Source: Gemmataceae bacterium
GTDB taxonomy: Bacteria > Planctomycetota > Planctomycetia > Gemmatales > Gemmataceae
Direction of reading: 5' to 3'
Assembly: GCA_019636445.1 (NCBI GenBank)
Contig: JAHBXO010000025.1
Span: forward strand, 1-64,000
Length of the DNA stretch: 64,000 bases
Shown here: positions 53,226 to 61,152 of the stretch, in pieces
How positions within the stretch are numbered: the stretch's first letter is position 1
Layout: the number at the start of each line of letters is the position of its first letter
Notes under the pieces: generated by a model
The model's database searches: none
Told to the model about the DNA's origin: nothing
Seen by the model: only the letters and a program-made list of their open reading frames with translations
Made by a program: the position numbers and the translations under genes

Positions 53226-53578
53226 TGCCGCCTCCCGTTCGATGCCGTCATTATAGTCCCGACCGTGATTCGATCGAATCCGGCAACGGTACCCGAGCAC
53301 GATACCGAAGTTCATCGAGTCTTGTTCCGTCCCCAGTCCTCAGGCCGAAGGCCCGGTAGTGCTTAGCCCAGGGCAAGGAGCGAAGCGACGCCGCCCTGGG
53401 TCGACTTTGGAGCCAAAGGCAGCCTGAAAGGCTGCGAGAGATGGAGCGTGTCGCAACCTTTCAGGCTGCGGGCAAACGAACAACCGACCCAGGGCGTTGC
53501 CCTGGGCTAAGCACTCCCAGGCCTTTGGCCTGAAGACATTCAACGGACACGATCGCATCGGGCCGACAATACTCGCAT
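53226..53578. other. Intergenic stretch of 353 bp dominated by an inverted repeat
   Basis: This lies between the start of the cytochrome gene and the end of the acidic-protein gene. Its last 240 bases are largely taken by the nested repeat at 53341-53532. The rest, about 115 bases before the cytochrome start, should hold that gene's promoter. I see no gene. Confidence 0.6.
53341..53532. repeat. Nested 192-bp inverted repeat
   Basis: Three arm pairs lie inside each other. Outer arms 53341-53376 and 53497-53532 match 33 of 36 positions; middle arms 53392-53403 and 53485-53496 match perfectly over 12; inner arms 53419-53437 and 53451-53469 match 18 of 19. Ends read caggcc...ggcctg. It carries no gene and no transposase, so it resembles a MITE-like or dispersed palindromic element. 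It could also fold strongly as RNA. Confidence 0.7.
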
Positions 53579-54229
53579 TCACTGCACGGCGTCCGGCCAA
53601 CGGTCGGCACCCCAGTTCGGGAAGGGGACCGGCCGCGCGGGTTCGTGCACGATAGCGATTCCCGCCGACTCGGCCGCCGCCGCCTCATCACGCAGGCGGC
53701 GCTCGTGCTGGTCCCGCTCGGCCGTGTACTTCGCGAAGGCCGACTCGATTTCGTATTGTTCGTCCGGCGAGAATCGCGACGGGGTCGGCCGAAACACATC
53801 CCGGCCCGTCGAAGTCGGTACGTCTTCATCGTCGTCGAATTCCTCGTCGTCGTCAAAATCGTCTTCGAAGTCCTCTTCCTCGTTCGCGAGATCGTCCCCG
53901 ATGGAGTCGTCCGCGTCCTCGTCGTCGTCCGGGAACCGATCGGAGTCGATGGGTGTGAGCGGCTTCAACTTCGCATCGAAGTCGTCGTCGTGGGTGCCGG
54001 CGATTTTGCGGCCGTGGCGGAGCCGGGTGGATTCGAGGGCGAGCAGGGCGGCGGCGGCGCGTTCGGCGGTGGCGCCGTCGCGATCTTGCAGCCGGCGTGC
54101 GTAGAACAGGACGGCCGCGAGGATCGCGTCTTCATACGCGGCCTTCCGCGCCGGGGGCGCGTCGGGGAGGGCGATCGGATCGGGCGTGTCGAAGTGCCCG
54201 GCGATCCGGTTGGGCAGGGTGGTGGTCAT
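53579..54229 (-). CDS. Hypothetical protein with acidic central region
   Basis: A 216-residue protein I do not recognise. The N-terminal ~75 residues look alpha-helical (AAVLFYARRLQDRDG), the middle (about 95-140) is almost only Asp and Glu (for example DDDEDADDSIGDDL), and the C-terminal third is charged and helical before a Pro/Trp-rich end. No signal peptide is apparent. GGAGG lies 8 bases before the ATG, and an AT-rich promoter region lies upstream. The acidic stretch could bind cations or a basic partner such as a ribosomal protein or histone-like protein; that is speculation. Confidence 0.7.
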   Translation of the reverse strand: MTTTLPNRIAGHFDTPDPIALPDAPPARKAAYEDAILAAVLFYARRLQDRDGATAERAAAALLALESTRLRHGRKIAGTHDDDFDAKLKPLTPIDSDRFPDDDEDADDSIGDDLANEEEDFEDDFDDDEEFDDDEDVPTSTGRDVFRPTPSRFSPDEQYEIESAFAKYTAERDQHERRLRDEAAAAESAGIAIVHEPARPVPFPNWGADRWPDAVQ

Positions 54230-54244
54230 GGGGGAAACCTCCGC

Positions 54245-54290
54245 GCGTTGAATATGTGAACATTTATATATTATTGGAAATTGTCAAGCG
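54245..54290 (-). promoter_or_regulatory. AT-rich candidate promoter for the acidic-protein gene
   Basis: An AT-rich island stands out in the GC-rich surroundings. On the minus strand an exact TTGACA (54287-54282) is followed by AT-rich sequence with several TATA-like hexamers at 13-17 bp, so the exact -10 box is unclear. GGAGG follows 8 bases before the ATG at 54229. The rsmD gene runs the other way from the same gap. Confidence 0.4.
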
Positions 54291-54337
54291 AACGCCGAGG
54301 CGATGGCGGTTCCCGGCGATTCCGCTAAGAAAACACC

Positions 54338-54961
54338 ATGAAACCAAAACTGGAAGGGACGGAAAAGGCGGAGATCCGCATCATTGCCGGCTCGCTCAAG
54401 GGTCGCAAACTGACGGTCTTCGTTCACGAGGGGATGCGCCCGACGCCGCAACTCGTGCGCGAGGCGCTCTTCAGCATCCTCGGCAACGCGGTGCCGGACC
54501 GGCTCTTCTTCGACATCTTCGCGGGCACCGGCGTGGTGGGGCTGGAGGCCGTCAGCCGCGGCGCGTCCGGCGCACGGCTGATCGAAGCGAATGGCAAGCA
54601 GGCAGCCGAGATTCAAAAGGCGATCGACCGGTTCGACGTCGCCGACCGCGCCCAAGTGCTCAAGGCGGATGGATATCGCTGGGCGGAGCGCTGGGTGCCG
54701 CCGGCGAATTCAGGACCGGTGAACCTGTTCCTCAGTCCGCCGTTCCCAGACCTCGACCCCGCGAAGCTGCCCGGGTTCCTGACGTTGGTTCATACGCTTC
54801 TGGAGAAGGCACCCAACGAAAGCGTACTGACGATCCAGGCCGAGGACGGATTCCCCGCCGGCCAGTTGATCGAACCCGAGACGTGGGACGTGCGCAAGTA
54901 CGGCCGGAACATGCTGCTGTTCAAGGTGAAGGACACGCCGCCGAGCGAGGCTTCCTCGTAG
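54338..54961 (+). CDS. rsmD: RsmD-like RNA (guanine-N2)-methyltransferase
   Basis: A 207-residue SAM-dependent methyltransferase resembling RsmD, which methylates G966 of 16S rRNA. Blocks: IRIIAGSLKGRKL, RPTPQLVREALFSIL, DIFAGTGVVGLEAVSRGA (SAM motif I) and the catalytic motif read as LFLSPPF, i.e. S-PP-F instead of the usual D-PP-Y. Serine is allowed in this [DNS]PP[YFW] motif, so activity is not excluded, but the change and a divergent C-terminus reduce certainty. It starts 108 bp from the divergent acidic-protein gene and ends before two inverted repeats. Confidence 0.8.
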   Translation: MKPKLEGTEKAEIRIIAGSLKGRKLTVFVHEGMRPTPQLVREALFSILGNAVPDRLFFDIFAGTGVVGLEAVSRGASGARLIEANGKQAAEIQKAIDRFDVADRAQVLKADGYRWAERWVPPANSGPVNLFLSPPFPDLDPAKLPGFLTLVHTLLEKAPNESVLTIQAEDGFPAGQLIEPETWDVRKYGRNMLLFKVKDTPPSEASS

Positions 54962-55273
54962 TAGAGATTTCAAGTTTTGTTGGTGGGTCGATTCGCGATA
55001 CCTTTGGAAATCCGCGCTTTTCTCCCTCCCCCTCGAAGGGGGAGGGTGGGGTGGGGGTGACGGGGATCGCTGCAAGTTCCCGCGTCGGCCGTCACCCCCA
55101 CCCTAACCCTCCCCCTTCGAGGGGGAGGGGACAAAACCCTGAGAAGCCGTCCGGCCTTGGGATCCTCGCGACCCGTCTTCTTCGCTGGGATGGCCTCGTA
55201 GGTCGTGGCCGAGTCTTCGAGGCCCGACGCGTTTTGCCAAGGTCCTTGTCGGGCCTCGAAGACTCGGCCCGAC
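54962..55273. other. Intergenic stretch of 312 bp with two inverted repeats
   Basis: The gap between the convergent rsmD-like and ModF-like genes is mostly filled by two independent palindromic elements, 55023-55130 and 55199-55276 (listed separately). I see no gene. Both can act as terminators for the flanking convergent genes. Confidence 0.6.
55023..55130. repeat. Inverted repeat with G/C-run arms
   Basis: Arms at 55023-55063 and 55089-55130 are near-perfect inverted copies about 41-42 bases long, made of C-runs and G-runs plus a GTGACGG/CCGTCAC end. Each arm itself holds a small palindrome around TCGA, so the element can also form two separate hairpins. It resembles REP-like repeats found scattered in GC-rich genomes. 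Confidence 0.65.
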
Positions 55274-55276
55274 CTA
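55199..55276. repeat. Inverted repeat overlapping the end of the ModF-like gene
   Basis: Arms 55199-55228 and 55248-55276 pair over about 28 of 30 positions with one bulged base, around a 19-nt loop. The last three bases supply the TAG stop codon of the ModF-like gene, so the element seems to have set where that protein ends. It is a plausible bidirectional terminator or an inserted palindromic repeat. Confidence 0.65.
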
Positions 55277-56644
55277 AAATTCATTCACACGTCGGCCAGC
55301 ATCCAGCCTTAGTGTTTGTGTAACGATCCGCGGGATTTCCGCGGGCCGATGCGTGACGAAGATCAGGGTTTGCTCCGGCGAGACGTTGCCATCCAGCCAG
55401 TCGCGAATCGTGTTCGCGGTCCGTTCATCCATTCCCTGAAACGGCTCATCCAGGATCAGCAACTCCGGCTTCTTCACGAGCGCCCGCACGACGAGCGCGA
55501 GGCGCTGCCGGCCGGTGGGGAGCTGGCGGAACGGCCGGTGCATCCACTCGGCCGCGCCGAACGTGCGGAACAAGTCTCCTACCCGCGCGGCCTCGGCTTC
55601 GGTCGGCGGGCGGTACAGCAGCACGTCGTGGAAACCGGTGGTGGCGGCCTCGAACGCGGTCAGCGGTTCGCTGAAGTAGAGGTGGAATTCCGGCGAGACG
55701 AAGCCGATCCGTTTCTTCACGTCCCAGATGGTTTCGCCGTCGCCGCGCCGCCGGCCGAAGAGGCGGACGTCGTTGCTGAACGCCTGCGGATGGTCGCCGC
55801 ACGCGAGCGCGAGCAGCGTGGTCTTGCCCGCGCCGTTCGGTCCGAAGATCGCCCAGCGTTCCCCGGCGCGGACGGTCCACGAAATGTCCGAGAGGATCTC
55901 GCGGCCGCCGTGGCGGACGGTGACGTTGTTCAATTCCAGCACCGCGGGCGCGTCGGGCGGGATCGGTCGATGTACCGTCCGCGTTTGCGCAGTTGGCGAC
56001 GGGGTGGGTTCCGACTTCGTCAACTCGAAGGTTTTCGCCCCATCGGGCACCTCGTCGGCGAGCGCGGTGAACACGATCGCGGTCCCACGTTCGCTGAGTG
56101 CTTTCATGATGACGGCGAGTTTGGCGCGGCCGGCGGCGTCGAGGCCCACGAACGGATCGTCGAGCAGCAGCAGCTTCGGGTTGGCGAGCACGGCCTTGGC
56201 GATCCGGGCACGGCGCGTCTGGCCGTTCGAGAGCTTGAGGAACGCGAGGTCGAGCTTGTCGGCCAGGCCGAACTCGGCGGCGACGCGGATCGCCTCCGCT
56301 TCCGTCGGCGCGTTCAGGAATTGCCGGAGAACAAAGGGTTCCTCGCTATCGGCGAATTCATAGCGCTGCTGGTAGTAGTGGCCGGCGTAGGAGAACGCGC
56401 GGGACTGTTCGCGAAAGGCGACGAACGCAATGGCGGTAGCGGGGATGGCGCGATCGAGGGTGCCCGCGTCGACGCGCAGGGTGCCGGCGAGGAGTTCCAA
56501 GAGCGTCGTCTTGCCCGAACCGGACGCGCCGACCAGCGCCCAGACTTCGCCGGGGCGGATCGACCAATCGAGATGGGGGAGCGAGCAGTCCCCGCGCGTG
56601 AGGGAGACGCCGCGGAGCGCGACGAGCGGATTCGGCTGGTTCAT
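55274..56644 (-). CDS. ModF-like duplicated ABC ATPase
   Basis: A 456-residue protein with two ABC domains and no membrane helices. Domain 1: Walker A GASGSGKTTLL, signature LSNGQTRR, Walker B LLLLDDPF. Domain 2: Walker A GPNGAGKTTLL, signature degenerate as LPTGRQR, Walker B LLILDEPF. The layout is that of E. coli ModF (PhrA), whose function is unclear. The ATG at 56644 places the first domain correctly; an upstream in-frame ATG at 56713 would run through the palindrome at 56678-56701. No permease is adjacent. Divergent from the CysA-like gene; the stop lies in an inverted repeat. Confidence 0.85.
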   Translation of the reverse strand: MNQPNPLVALRGVSLTRGDCSLPHLDWSIRPGEVWALVGASGSGKTTLLELLAGTLRVDAGTLDRAIPATAIAFVAFREQSRAFSYAGHYYQQRYEFADSEEPFVLRQFLNAPTEAEAIRVAAEFGLADKLDLAFLKLSNGQTRRARIAKAVLANPKLLLLDDPFVGLDAAGRAKLAVIMKALSERGTAIVFTALADEVPDGAKTFELTKSEPTPSPTAQTRTVHRPIPPDAPAVLELNNVTVRHGGREILSDISWTVRAGERWAIFGPNGAGKTTLLALACGDHPQAFSNDVRLFGRRRGDGETIWDVKKRIGFVSPEFHLYFSEPLTAFEAATTGFHDVLLYRPPTEAEAARVGDLFRTFGAAEWMHRPFRQLPTGRQRLALVVRALVKKPELLILDEPFQGMDERTANTIRDWLDGNVSPEQTLIFVTHRPAEIPRIVTQTLRLDAGRRVNEF

Positions 56645-56677
56645 CGGGCGGCGACTCGCTACGGTTCCGACGGCATC

Positions 56678-56701
56678 CCGTACAACATCCTTGTTGTACG
56701 G
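56678..56701. promoter_or_regulatory. Palindrome between divergent ModF-like and CysA-like genes
   Basis: Perfect 10-bp arms ccgtacaaca (56678-56687) and tgttgtacgg (56692-56701) flank a 4-nt loop. It is 34 bp from one start codon and 38 bp from the other, where a shared operator for a dimeric repressor would be expected. No adjacent regulator gene is present. A hairpin in either 5' UTR is the alternative. Confidence 0.5.
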
Positions 56702-56739
56702 ACCCGCAAACACGACTGGATTCGTAGGGTTTTCCCGCG

Positions 56740-57819
56740 ATGAGCATTCTGGCGCAGAACATTTCCAAGAGCTTCGGCAGTACGAAAGTCCTCGACGACG
56801 TGACGGTCGAAGCGCCGTCCGGCTCGCTCGTTGCGCTGCTCGGTCCGTCCGGTTCGGGCAAGACGACGCTCCTGCGCATCGTCGCCGGCCTCGAGACGCC
56901 CGACGCCGGCACGGTGCAATTCGAACAGGACGACATCACCAACCGGTCGCCGCGCGACCGGAACATGGGGTTCGTCTTCCAGCACTACGCGCTGTTCAAG
57001 CACATGACGGTGTACGAGAACGTCGCCTTCGGCCTGCGCGTGCGGAAGTGGAGCGAGGCGAAGATCCGCGACCGCGTGCACGAACTGCTGCACCTCGTGC
57101 GGCTGGATGAAATGGCCGAGCGGTTCCCGTCGCAGCTGTCCGGGGGCCAGAAGCAGCGGATCGCGCTGGTGCGGGCGCTCGCGCCGGAGCCGAAGGTGAT
57201 CCTGCTCGATGAGCCGTTCGGCGCGCTGGACGCGAAGGTCCGCGAGGAATTGCGCACCTGGCTGCGGAAGTTCCACGACCAGTTCCACGTCACGAGCCTG
57301 TTCGTGACGCACGACCAGTCGGAGGCGCTGGACGTGGCGGACAAGATCGTGCTGATGAACAAGGGGCGGATCGAGCAGGCGGGCACGCCGGAGGAGGTTT
57401 TCGACCATCCGGCGAACGAGTTCGTGATGGACTTCCTCGGGAACGTGAACGTCATCACGGCGCGGCTGGAGGGGGGGCGTGTGCTGCTGGGCCACGTGGA
57501 GATGCCGGTGGCGCAGGGGCGCGTCGGCCGCGCCGCGTCGGGCGAGGCGACGGTGTTCGTGCGGCCGCACGAGTTGGACCTGTCGCGCCGGGCGGAGGTT
57601 GGCAAATCGCTGCAATCGAAGGTGGTGCACATCAACGCGGCGGGTTCGGTGGTGAAGGTGCGGGTCGAGGCGGAGGATTTCGGGCTGATGTTGAACATCG
57701 ACGTCACGCCGGACCGGCACCGGGAACTGAACCTGCGCGTGGGCGAGCCGGTGTTCGTGACGCCGAAGACGGCGAAGTTCTTCGGGGCGCCGCCGACCGA
57801 ACAGGACTACGCGATTTGA
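56740..57819 (+). CDS. cysA: Sulfate/molybdate-type ABC transporter ATPase (CysA-like)
   Basis: A 359-residue ATPase of the CysA/ModC class. Walker A GPSGSGKTTLL, Q-loop FQHYALFKHMTVYENVAFGL, signature LSGGQKQRIALVRAL, Walker B VILLDEPFGALD and the H-loop VTHDQSEA are intact. A TOBE-like C-terminal regulatory domain follows (about 240-345). FKHMTVYENVAFGLRVR is characteristic of sulfate/thiosulfate CysA. The permease subunits CysT/CysW and a binding protein are not next to it. Sulfate supply fits the sulfatase-rich setting. Confidence 0.88.
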   Translation: MSILAQNISKSFGSTKVLDDVTVEAPSGSLVALLGPSGSGKTTLLRIVAGLETPDAGTVQFEQDDITNRSPRDRNMGFVFQHYALFKHMTVYENVAFGLRVRKWSEAKIRDRVHELLHLVRLDEMAERFPSQLSGGQKQRIALVRALAPEPKVILLDEPFGALDAKVREELRTWLRKFHDQFHVTSLFVTHDQSEALDVADKIVLMNKGRIEQAGTPEEVFDHPANEFVMDFLGNVNVITARLEGGRVLLGHVEMPVAQGRVGRAASGEATVFVRPHELDLSRRAEVGKSLQSKVVHINAAGSVVKVRVEAEDFGLMLNIDVTPDRHRELNLRVGEPVFVTPKTAKFFGAPPTEQDYAI

Positions 57820-57902
57820 AAATCGCCGGTGCCGGATGGTCGAAAATCCCACCGGTACTACAAATACAGTTCGATTTTCGGATTCCAGACCTTGGGGAAG
57901 AC

Positions 57903-58145
57903 ATGGCCGACCGAATGTCCACCGCGAGCCGCATGGACCGCGCCCGCGACAATGCCGCCATCTCGCGCGCCGTCAACGGCGCTCTGAAGCGCAAGGAACG
58001 CGCCAGCCGCGACAAGCGGATGGTCGAACTGGTGAAGAAGGGTTCGCTGCCGTACATCCCGTCCGTCATGAGCTGGCTGAGCGTGAAGCTGAACAAGCCC
58101 GCCCGTCTCATCACCGCCGACGACGTGAAGAAAGTCTTGGCGTAA
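57903..58145 (+). CDS. Small basic hypothetical protein (80 aa)
   Basis: An 80-residue protein from an ATG at 57903. The N-terminal two thirds (about 8-45) are helical and rich in Arg, Lys and Ala (ALKRKERASRDKRM); the end has SVMSWLSVKLNKPARLIT then a short helix. There is no Cys, no signal peptide and no family I recognise. It is 83 bp behind the CysA-like stop, with a hairpin just after its own stop, so it may be the second gene of that transcript. The AGACATGG context has only a weak ribosome-binding site, so some doubt remains. Confidence 0.6.
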   Translation: MADRMSTASRMDRARDNAAISRAVNGALKRKERASRDKRMVELVKKGSLPYIPSVMSWLSVKLNKPARLITADDVKKVLA

Positions 58146-58167
58146 GCCGCAAGCTCGAATGGCGGGG

Positions 58168-58190
58168 GCCGATTCCGCATTGGAATCGGC
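58168..58190. terminator. Terminator-like hairpin between convergent genes
   Basis: Perfect 9-bp arms gccgattcc (58168-58176) and ggaatcggc (58182-58190) around a 5-nt loop lie 23 bp after the 80-residue protein gene and 15 bp before the convergent M20 gene's stop. No long T-run follows. It probably ends one or both transcripts. Confidence 0.5.
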
Positions 58191-58204
58191 TCACGCTTCG
58201 CATT

Positions 58205-59554
58205 TCACTTTTTCATCAGGTTCAGCACGGCCATACTCATCGTCCGCACGCCGGTGCGCACGCTCGGTTCGGGTGCCGGTGCGTAGCTGTCCGAGTGCAT
58301 CGACGGCAACGGCTTGCCCTCCGGCCGTTCGGATTCGTTGAAGCGGTCGTCGGGCACCGTGCCCAGGAACCACATGAAGATCGGTACGCCTTCCTTCCCG
58401 AAGCGGCCGAAGTCCTCGCCGCCCATGATCGGCGGCCGCTCGATCGCGTTCGTCGTCCCCAACACCTCGCGGAACACGGCGACGGTCTTCTTCGCCAGCG
58501 GCACGTCGTTGATCGTCGAGGGGGTGTACTCGTCGAGGTTCACCTTCACCGTCGGCGCGGGCGCCCGCGCCCCCTCAGCCGCGGCCTTGCAGATCCGGTC
58601 GATAGCCTTCAATACCTGATCGCGGACCGTGTCCTTCGTACTGCGGACGGTCAGTTGCAGTTTCACTTCGTTCGGGATGATGTTGTGTTTGGTCCCGCCG
58701 TGGATGGAGCCGACGGTGACGACGGCCGGGTCGGTCGGGTTCACCTCGCGGCTGACGATGGTTTGCAAATCGAGGATGATTTTCGCGGAGAGGACGATCG
58801 GGTCGACGGTGGTGTGCGGGGCCGCGCCGTGGCCACCCTTACCGCGGACGGTCACGTCGACGGTGTCGACGTTGGCGAGCGCGAGGCCTTCGCTGTAGCG
58901 GATGGTGCCGATCTTCGCGTGCGAGTCGGCGTGGAGGGCGAGGCAGAAGTCGGGTTTCGGGAATCGCTGGAACAGGCCATCGTCGAGCATCGCCTTGGCG
59001 CCGACGCCGATCTCCTCGGCGGGCTGACCGATGAAGACGAGCGTGCCGGACCAGCGGTCCTTCAACCCCACGAGGACGCGCGCAGCGCCGACCCAACTGG
59101 TCATGTGCACGTCGTGCCCGCAGGCATGCATGACGCCGACCTCGGTGCCGTCGCGATTGAGCGTGCGCACCTTCGAGGCGTATCCGACGCCGGTCTGCTC
59201 GGTCACGGGCAGGGCGTCGAGGTCGGTGCGGACGAGCACGGTCGGCCCCGCGCCGTTCTTGAGCACGCCAACGACGCCGGTGCCGCCGACCTTTTCCGTG
59301 ACCGTGAAGCCGAGCGTGCGGAGTTCCTCCGCCATCCGCGCCGCGGTCTTCACTTCCTTGAGCGAAAGCTCCGGATTCGTGTGCAGGTGGAAATACAGAT
59401 CGAGCAGGTTTTTCATCTCGCCGTCGAGTTTGGCGTCGACGGCCGCCAGGGCGGGCTTGATCCAGCTCGCATCGGCGTTCTTCGCGGGCGGTTCGGCCGC
59501 GCCGGGATGCGGTGCCATCGCGAAGAGTGGCAGCAGAAACAGAAAGCGGTACAT
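58205..59554 (-). CDS. Exported M20 family amidohydrolase
   Basis: A 449-residue metallopeptidase/amidohydrolase with a signal peptide (about 1-18). Motifs: PELSLKE, ACGHDVHM (metal ligands), GQPAEEIGVGAKAMLDDGLF, a lid domain with GGHGAAPHTTVDPI, and IMGGEDFGRF near the end. This pattern fits the IAA-amino-acid-hydrolase/N-acyl amidohydrolase branch (M20D), cleaving N-acyl amino acids or similar amides. The ATG at 59554 has GAGG about 8 bases before it; longer in-frame ATGs do not fit the signal peptide. It stands alone on the minus strand. Confidence 0.9.
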   Translation of the reverse strand: MYRFLFLLPLFAMAPHPGAAEPPAKNADASWIKPALAAVDAKLDGEMKNLLDLYFHLHTNPELSLKEVKTAARMAEELRTLGFTVTEKVGGTGVVGVLKNGAGPTVLVRTDLDALPVTEQTGVGYASKVRTLNRDGTEVGVMHACGHDVHMTSWVGAARVLVGLKDRWSGTLVFIGQPAEEIGVGAKAMLDDGLFQRFPKPDFCLALHADSHAKIGTIRYSEGLALANVDTVDVTVRGKGGHGAAPHTTVDPIVLSAKIILDLQTIVSREVNPTDPAVVTVGSIHGGTKHNIIPNEVKLQLTVRSTKDTVRDQVLKAIDRICKAAAEGARAPAPTVKVNLDEYTPSTINDVPLAKKTVAVFREVLGTTNAIERPPIMGGEDFGRFGKEGVPIFMWFLGTVPDDRFNESERPEGKPLPSMHSDSYAPAPEPSVRTGVRTMSMAVLNLMKK

Positions 59555-59712
59555 TGCGGTTCCTCGGTGGGAACACCAACGATAACGCATCGCCAAGGAG
59601 AAGGAAAGGAGCATGTCGGACGTCCCCAATATCCGAGTCGGCCTATGCGCTTCGCCGTTTTCCGGTTTAGCATTCCTGGTCGAGAAGCCGGTAACCTTTC
59701 GAGGAGAAACCC

Positions 59713-60366
59713 ATGACCCGAATATTCCTCGCCGTCCTGATTCTGGTACTCGCGGCCGCGCCGCTGCCGGCGCTCCCGCCGACGAATGTGCAGACTCTGG
59801 AAGATGCCACGGAGGTCCTGGATGAATTGAGCAAGATCCCGCTCAAGAGCATCCCGCCGAAACTGCTCGCCGAGGCCAACGGCATCGCGATCATCCCGCG
59901 CGTGGTGAAGGTGGGGTTCGTGCTGGCGGGGCGCGGCGGTCGCGGCCTCGTGATGGCGCGCGAGAAGGACGGAACCTGGGGCGATCCGGTCTTCGTGAAT
60001 TTCGGGGCGGCCAGCATCGGCTTCCAGGCTGGGGTCGAATCGACCGATGTGGTGCTCGTCTTTCGCCAGCGGAAGAGCCTGGACCGATTGTTGGACGGCA
60101 AGGGGAAGATCACCCTCGGCGCGGATGTCGCCGTGGCCGCGGGACCGGTGGGGCGCGTGGCGGCCGCGGCGACCGATGCCAAGCTCGAAGCGGAGATCCT
60201 GTCGTATTCGCGTAGTCGCGGATTATTCGCGGGAGTGTCATTCGATGGCGCGGTGATCCGCCCGGACTCGGCCGGGAACGAGCGCTATCGGTCGGACGCG
60301 CAGGCCGTCAAGGCCGCGGCGGTGTTGAAGAACAAGCTGATCGAGATGGCCAAGGAGACGCCGTGA
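59713..60366 (+). CDS. Exported SYLF (Ysc84/DUF500) lipid-binding domain protein
   Basis: A 217-residue protein with a signal peptide (about 1-20). The C-terminal block EILSYSRSRGLFAGVSFDGAV is the SYLF signature (phosphoinositide/lipid binding in eukaryotic homologues); the domain starts near residue 40 with KIPLKSIPPKLLAEA and AIIPRVVKVGFVLAG. GAGGAG at 59700-59705 is the ribosome-binding site. Bacterial members are exported and of unknown role, possibly membrane lipid binding. It converges on znuC with a 24-bp gap. Confidence 0.9.
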   Translation: MTRIFLAVLILVLAAAPLPALPPTNVQTLEDATEVLDELSKIPLKSIPPKLLAEANGIAIIPRVVKVGFVLAGRGGRGLVMAREKDGTWGDPVFVNFGAASIGFQAGVESTDVVLVFRQRKSLDRLLDGKGKITLGADVAVAAGPVGRVAAAATDAKLEAEILSYSRSRGLFAGVSFDGAVIRPDSAGNERYRSDAQAVKAAAVLKNKLIEMAKETP

Positions 60367-60390
60367 CGCGATCTGCGTCCCCTTTTTGCG

Positions 60391-61152
60391 TTATCCGGCG
60401 ACGGCCGCCGGGCCGAAGGTCTGCGCGATCGCCTCGGGCGTCAGCACGTCGGCGGGCGCGCCTTCGGCGATGATCCGTCCGCCCCGCAGGCAGAGGACAT
60501 GGTGGGCGAACTGGTTCAGCGTGTTCAAGTCGTGTGAGACGAGCACGATGGTGGTGCCGGATTCGTTGTTGATTTCGGCGAGCAGGCTGTTGAACCCCTG
60601 CTGGTCCTTGAAGTCGATGCCGGAGGACGGTTCGTCGAGCAGAAGCAGTTCGGGTTTCGGTTCGAGTGCGAGGGCGAGCATGACTCGCTGGAGCTGGCCG
60701 CCGGAGAGGCCGTCGATCGGGACATCGAGCAGGGAGGGCGGAACGCCGACGCGTTCGAGGGCGGGCTGGAGCTTGCGGACGGCGCGGCGGGAGACGCCGA
60801 AGAAAATCGGCCAGCGTTGCTGGGCCAGACCGATCAGGTCCCGCACCGTGATGGGTAGGGAAGACTCGATGCTCAGCCGTTGCGGGACGTAGCCGACATG
60901 ATCGGGCCGCGGACGGGAATGGTCCTCGCCGCAGGCGAACGTGATCGAGCCGGTATAGGCGAATTCGCCAACCAGGGTACGGAGCAGGGTGGACTTGCCA
61001 CAGCCGTTGAGGCCGACGATCGCGGTGATCTTCCCGCGGCCGATGTCGCAGGAGAGATCGGACAGGATGGGGCGACCGCCACGGAGCACGCGAAGCCCGC
61101 GGATGCTGACCATCGGCGGGCCGGTATCGCGAACGGCGAGGGAAATCGGCAT
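60391..61152 (-). CDS. znuC: Metal (Zn/Mn) ABC transporter ATPase
   Basis: A 253-residue ABC ATPase. Walker A GLNGCGKSTLL, Q-loop YVPQRLSIE, signature LSGGQLQRVMLA, Walker B LLLLDEPSSGID and H-loop VSHDLN are intact, and the sequence matches the ZnuC/MntB class of metal importers. Its ATG overlaps the upstream znuA stop by one base (TAATG). No ZnuB-type permease gene follows: the SYLF gene comes next on the opposite strand. Whether zinc or manganese is the substrate is not determinable from this subunit. Confidence 0.9.
   Translation of the reverse strand: MPISLAVRDTGPPMVSIRGLRVLRGGRPILSDLSCDIGRGKITAIVGLNGCGKSTLLRTLVGEFAYTGSITFACGEDHSRPRPDHVGYVPQRLSIESSLPITVRDLIGLAQQRWPIFFGVSRRAVRKLQPALERVGVPPSLLDVPIDGLSGGQLQRVMLALALEPKPELLLLDEPSSGIDFKDQQGFNSLLAEINNESGTTIVLVSHDLNTLNQFAHHVLCLRGGRIIAEGAPADVLTPEAIAQTFGPAAVAG

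Noticed and set aside
53341..55276. The palindromic elements considered as a CRISPR array
   Set aside because: They are inverted, not direct, repeats; there are no regular spacers and no cas genes in the window.
57836..59716. A 626-codon plus-strand frame over the M20 gene
   Set aside because: It crosses the 80-residue gene and M20 gene in other frames and has an Arg/His-rich composition without family features.
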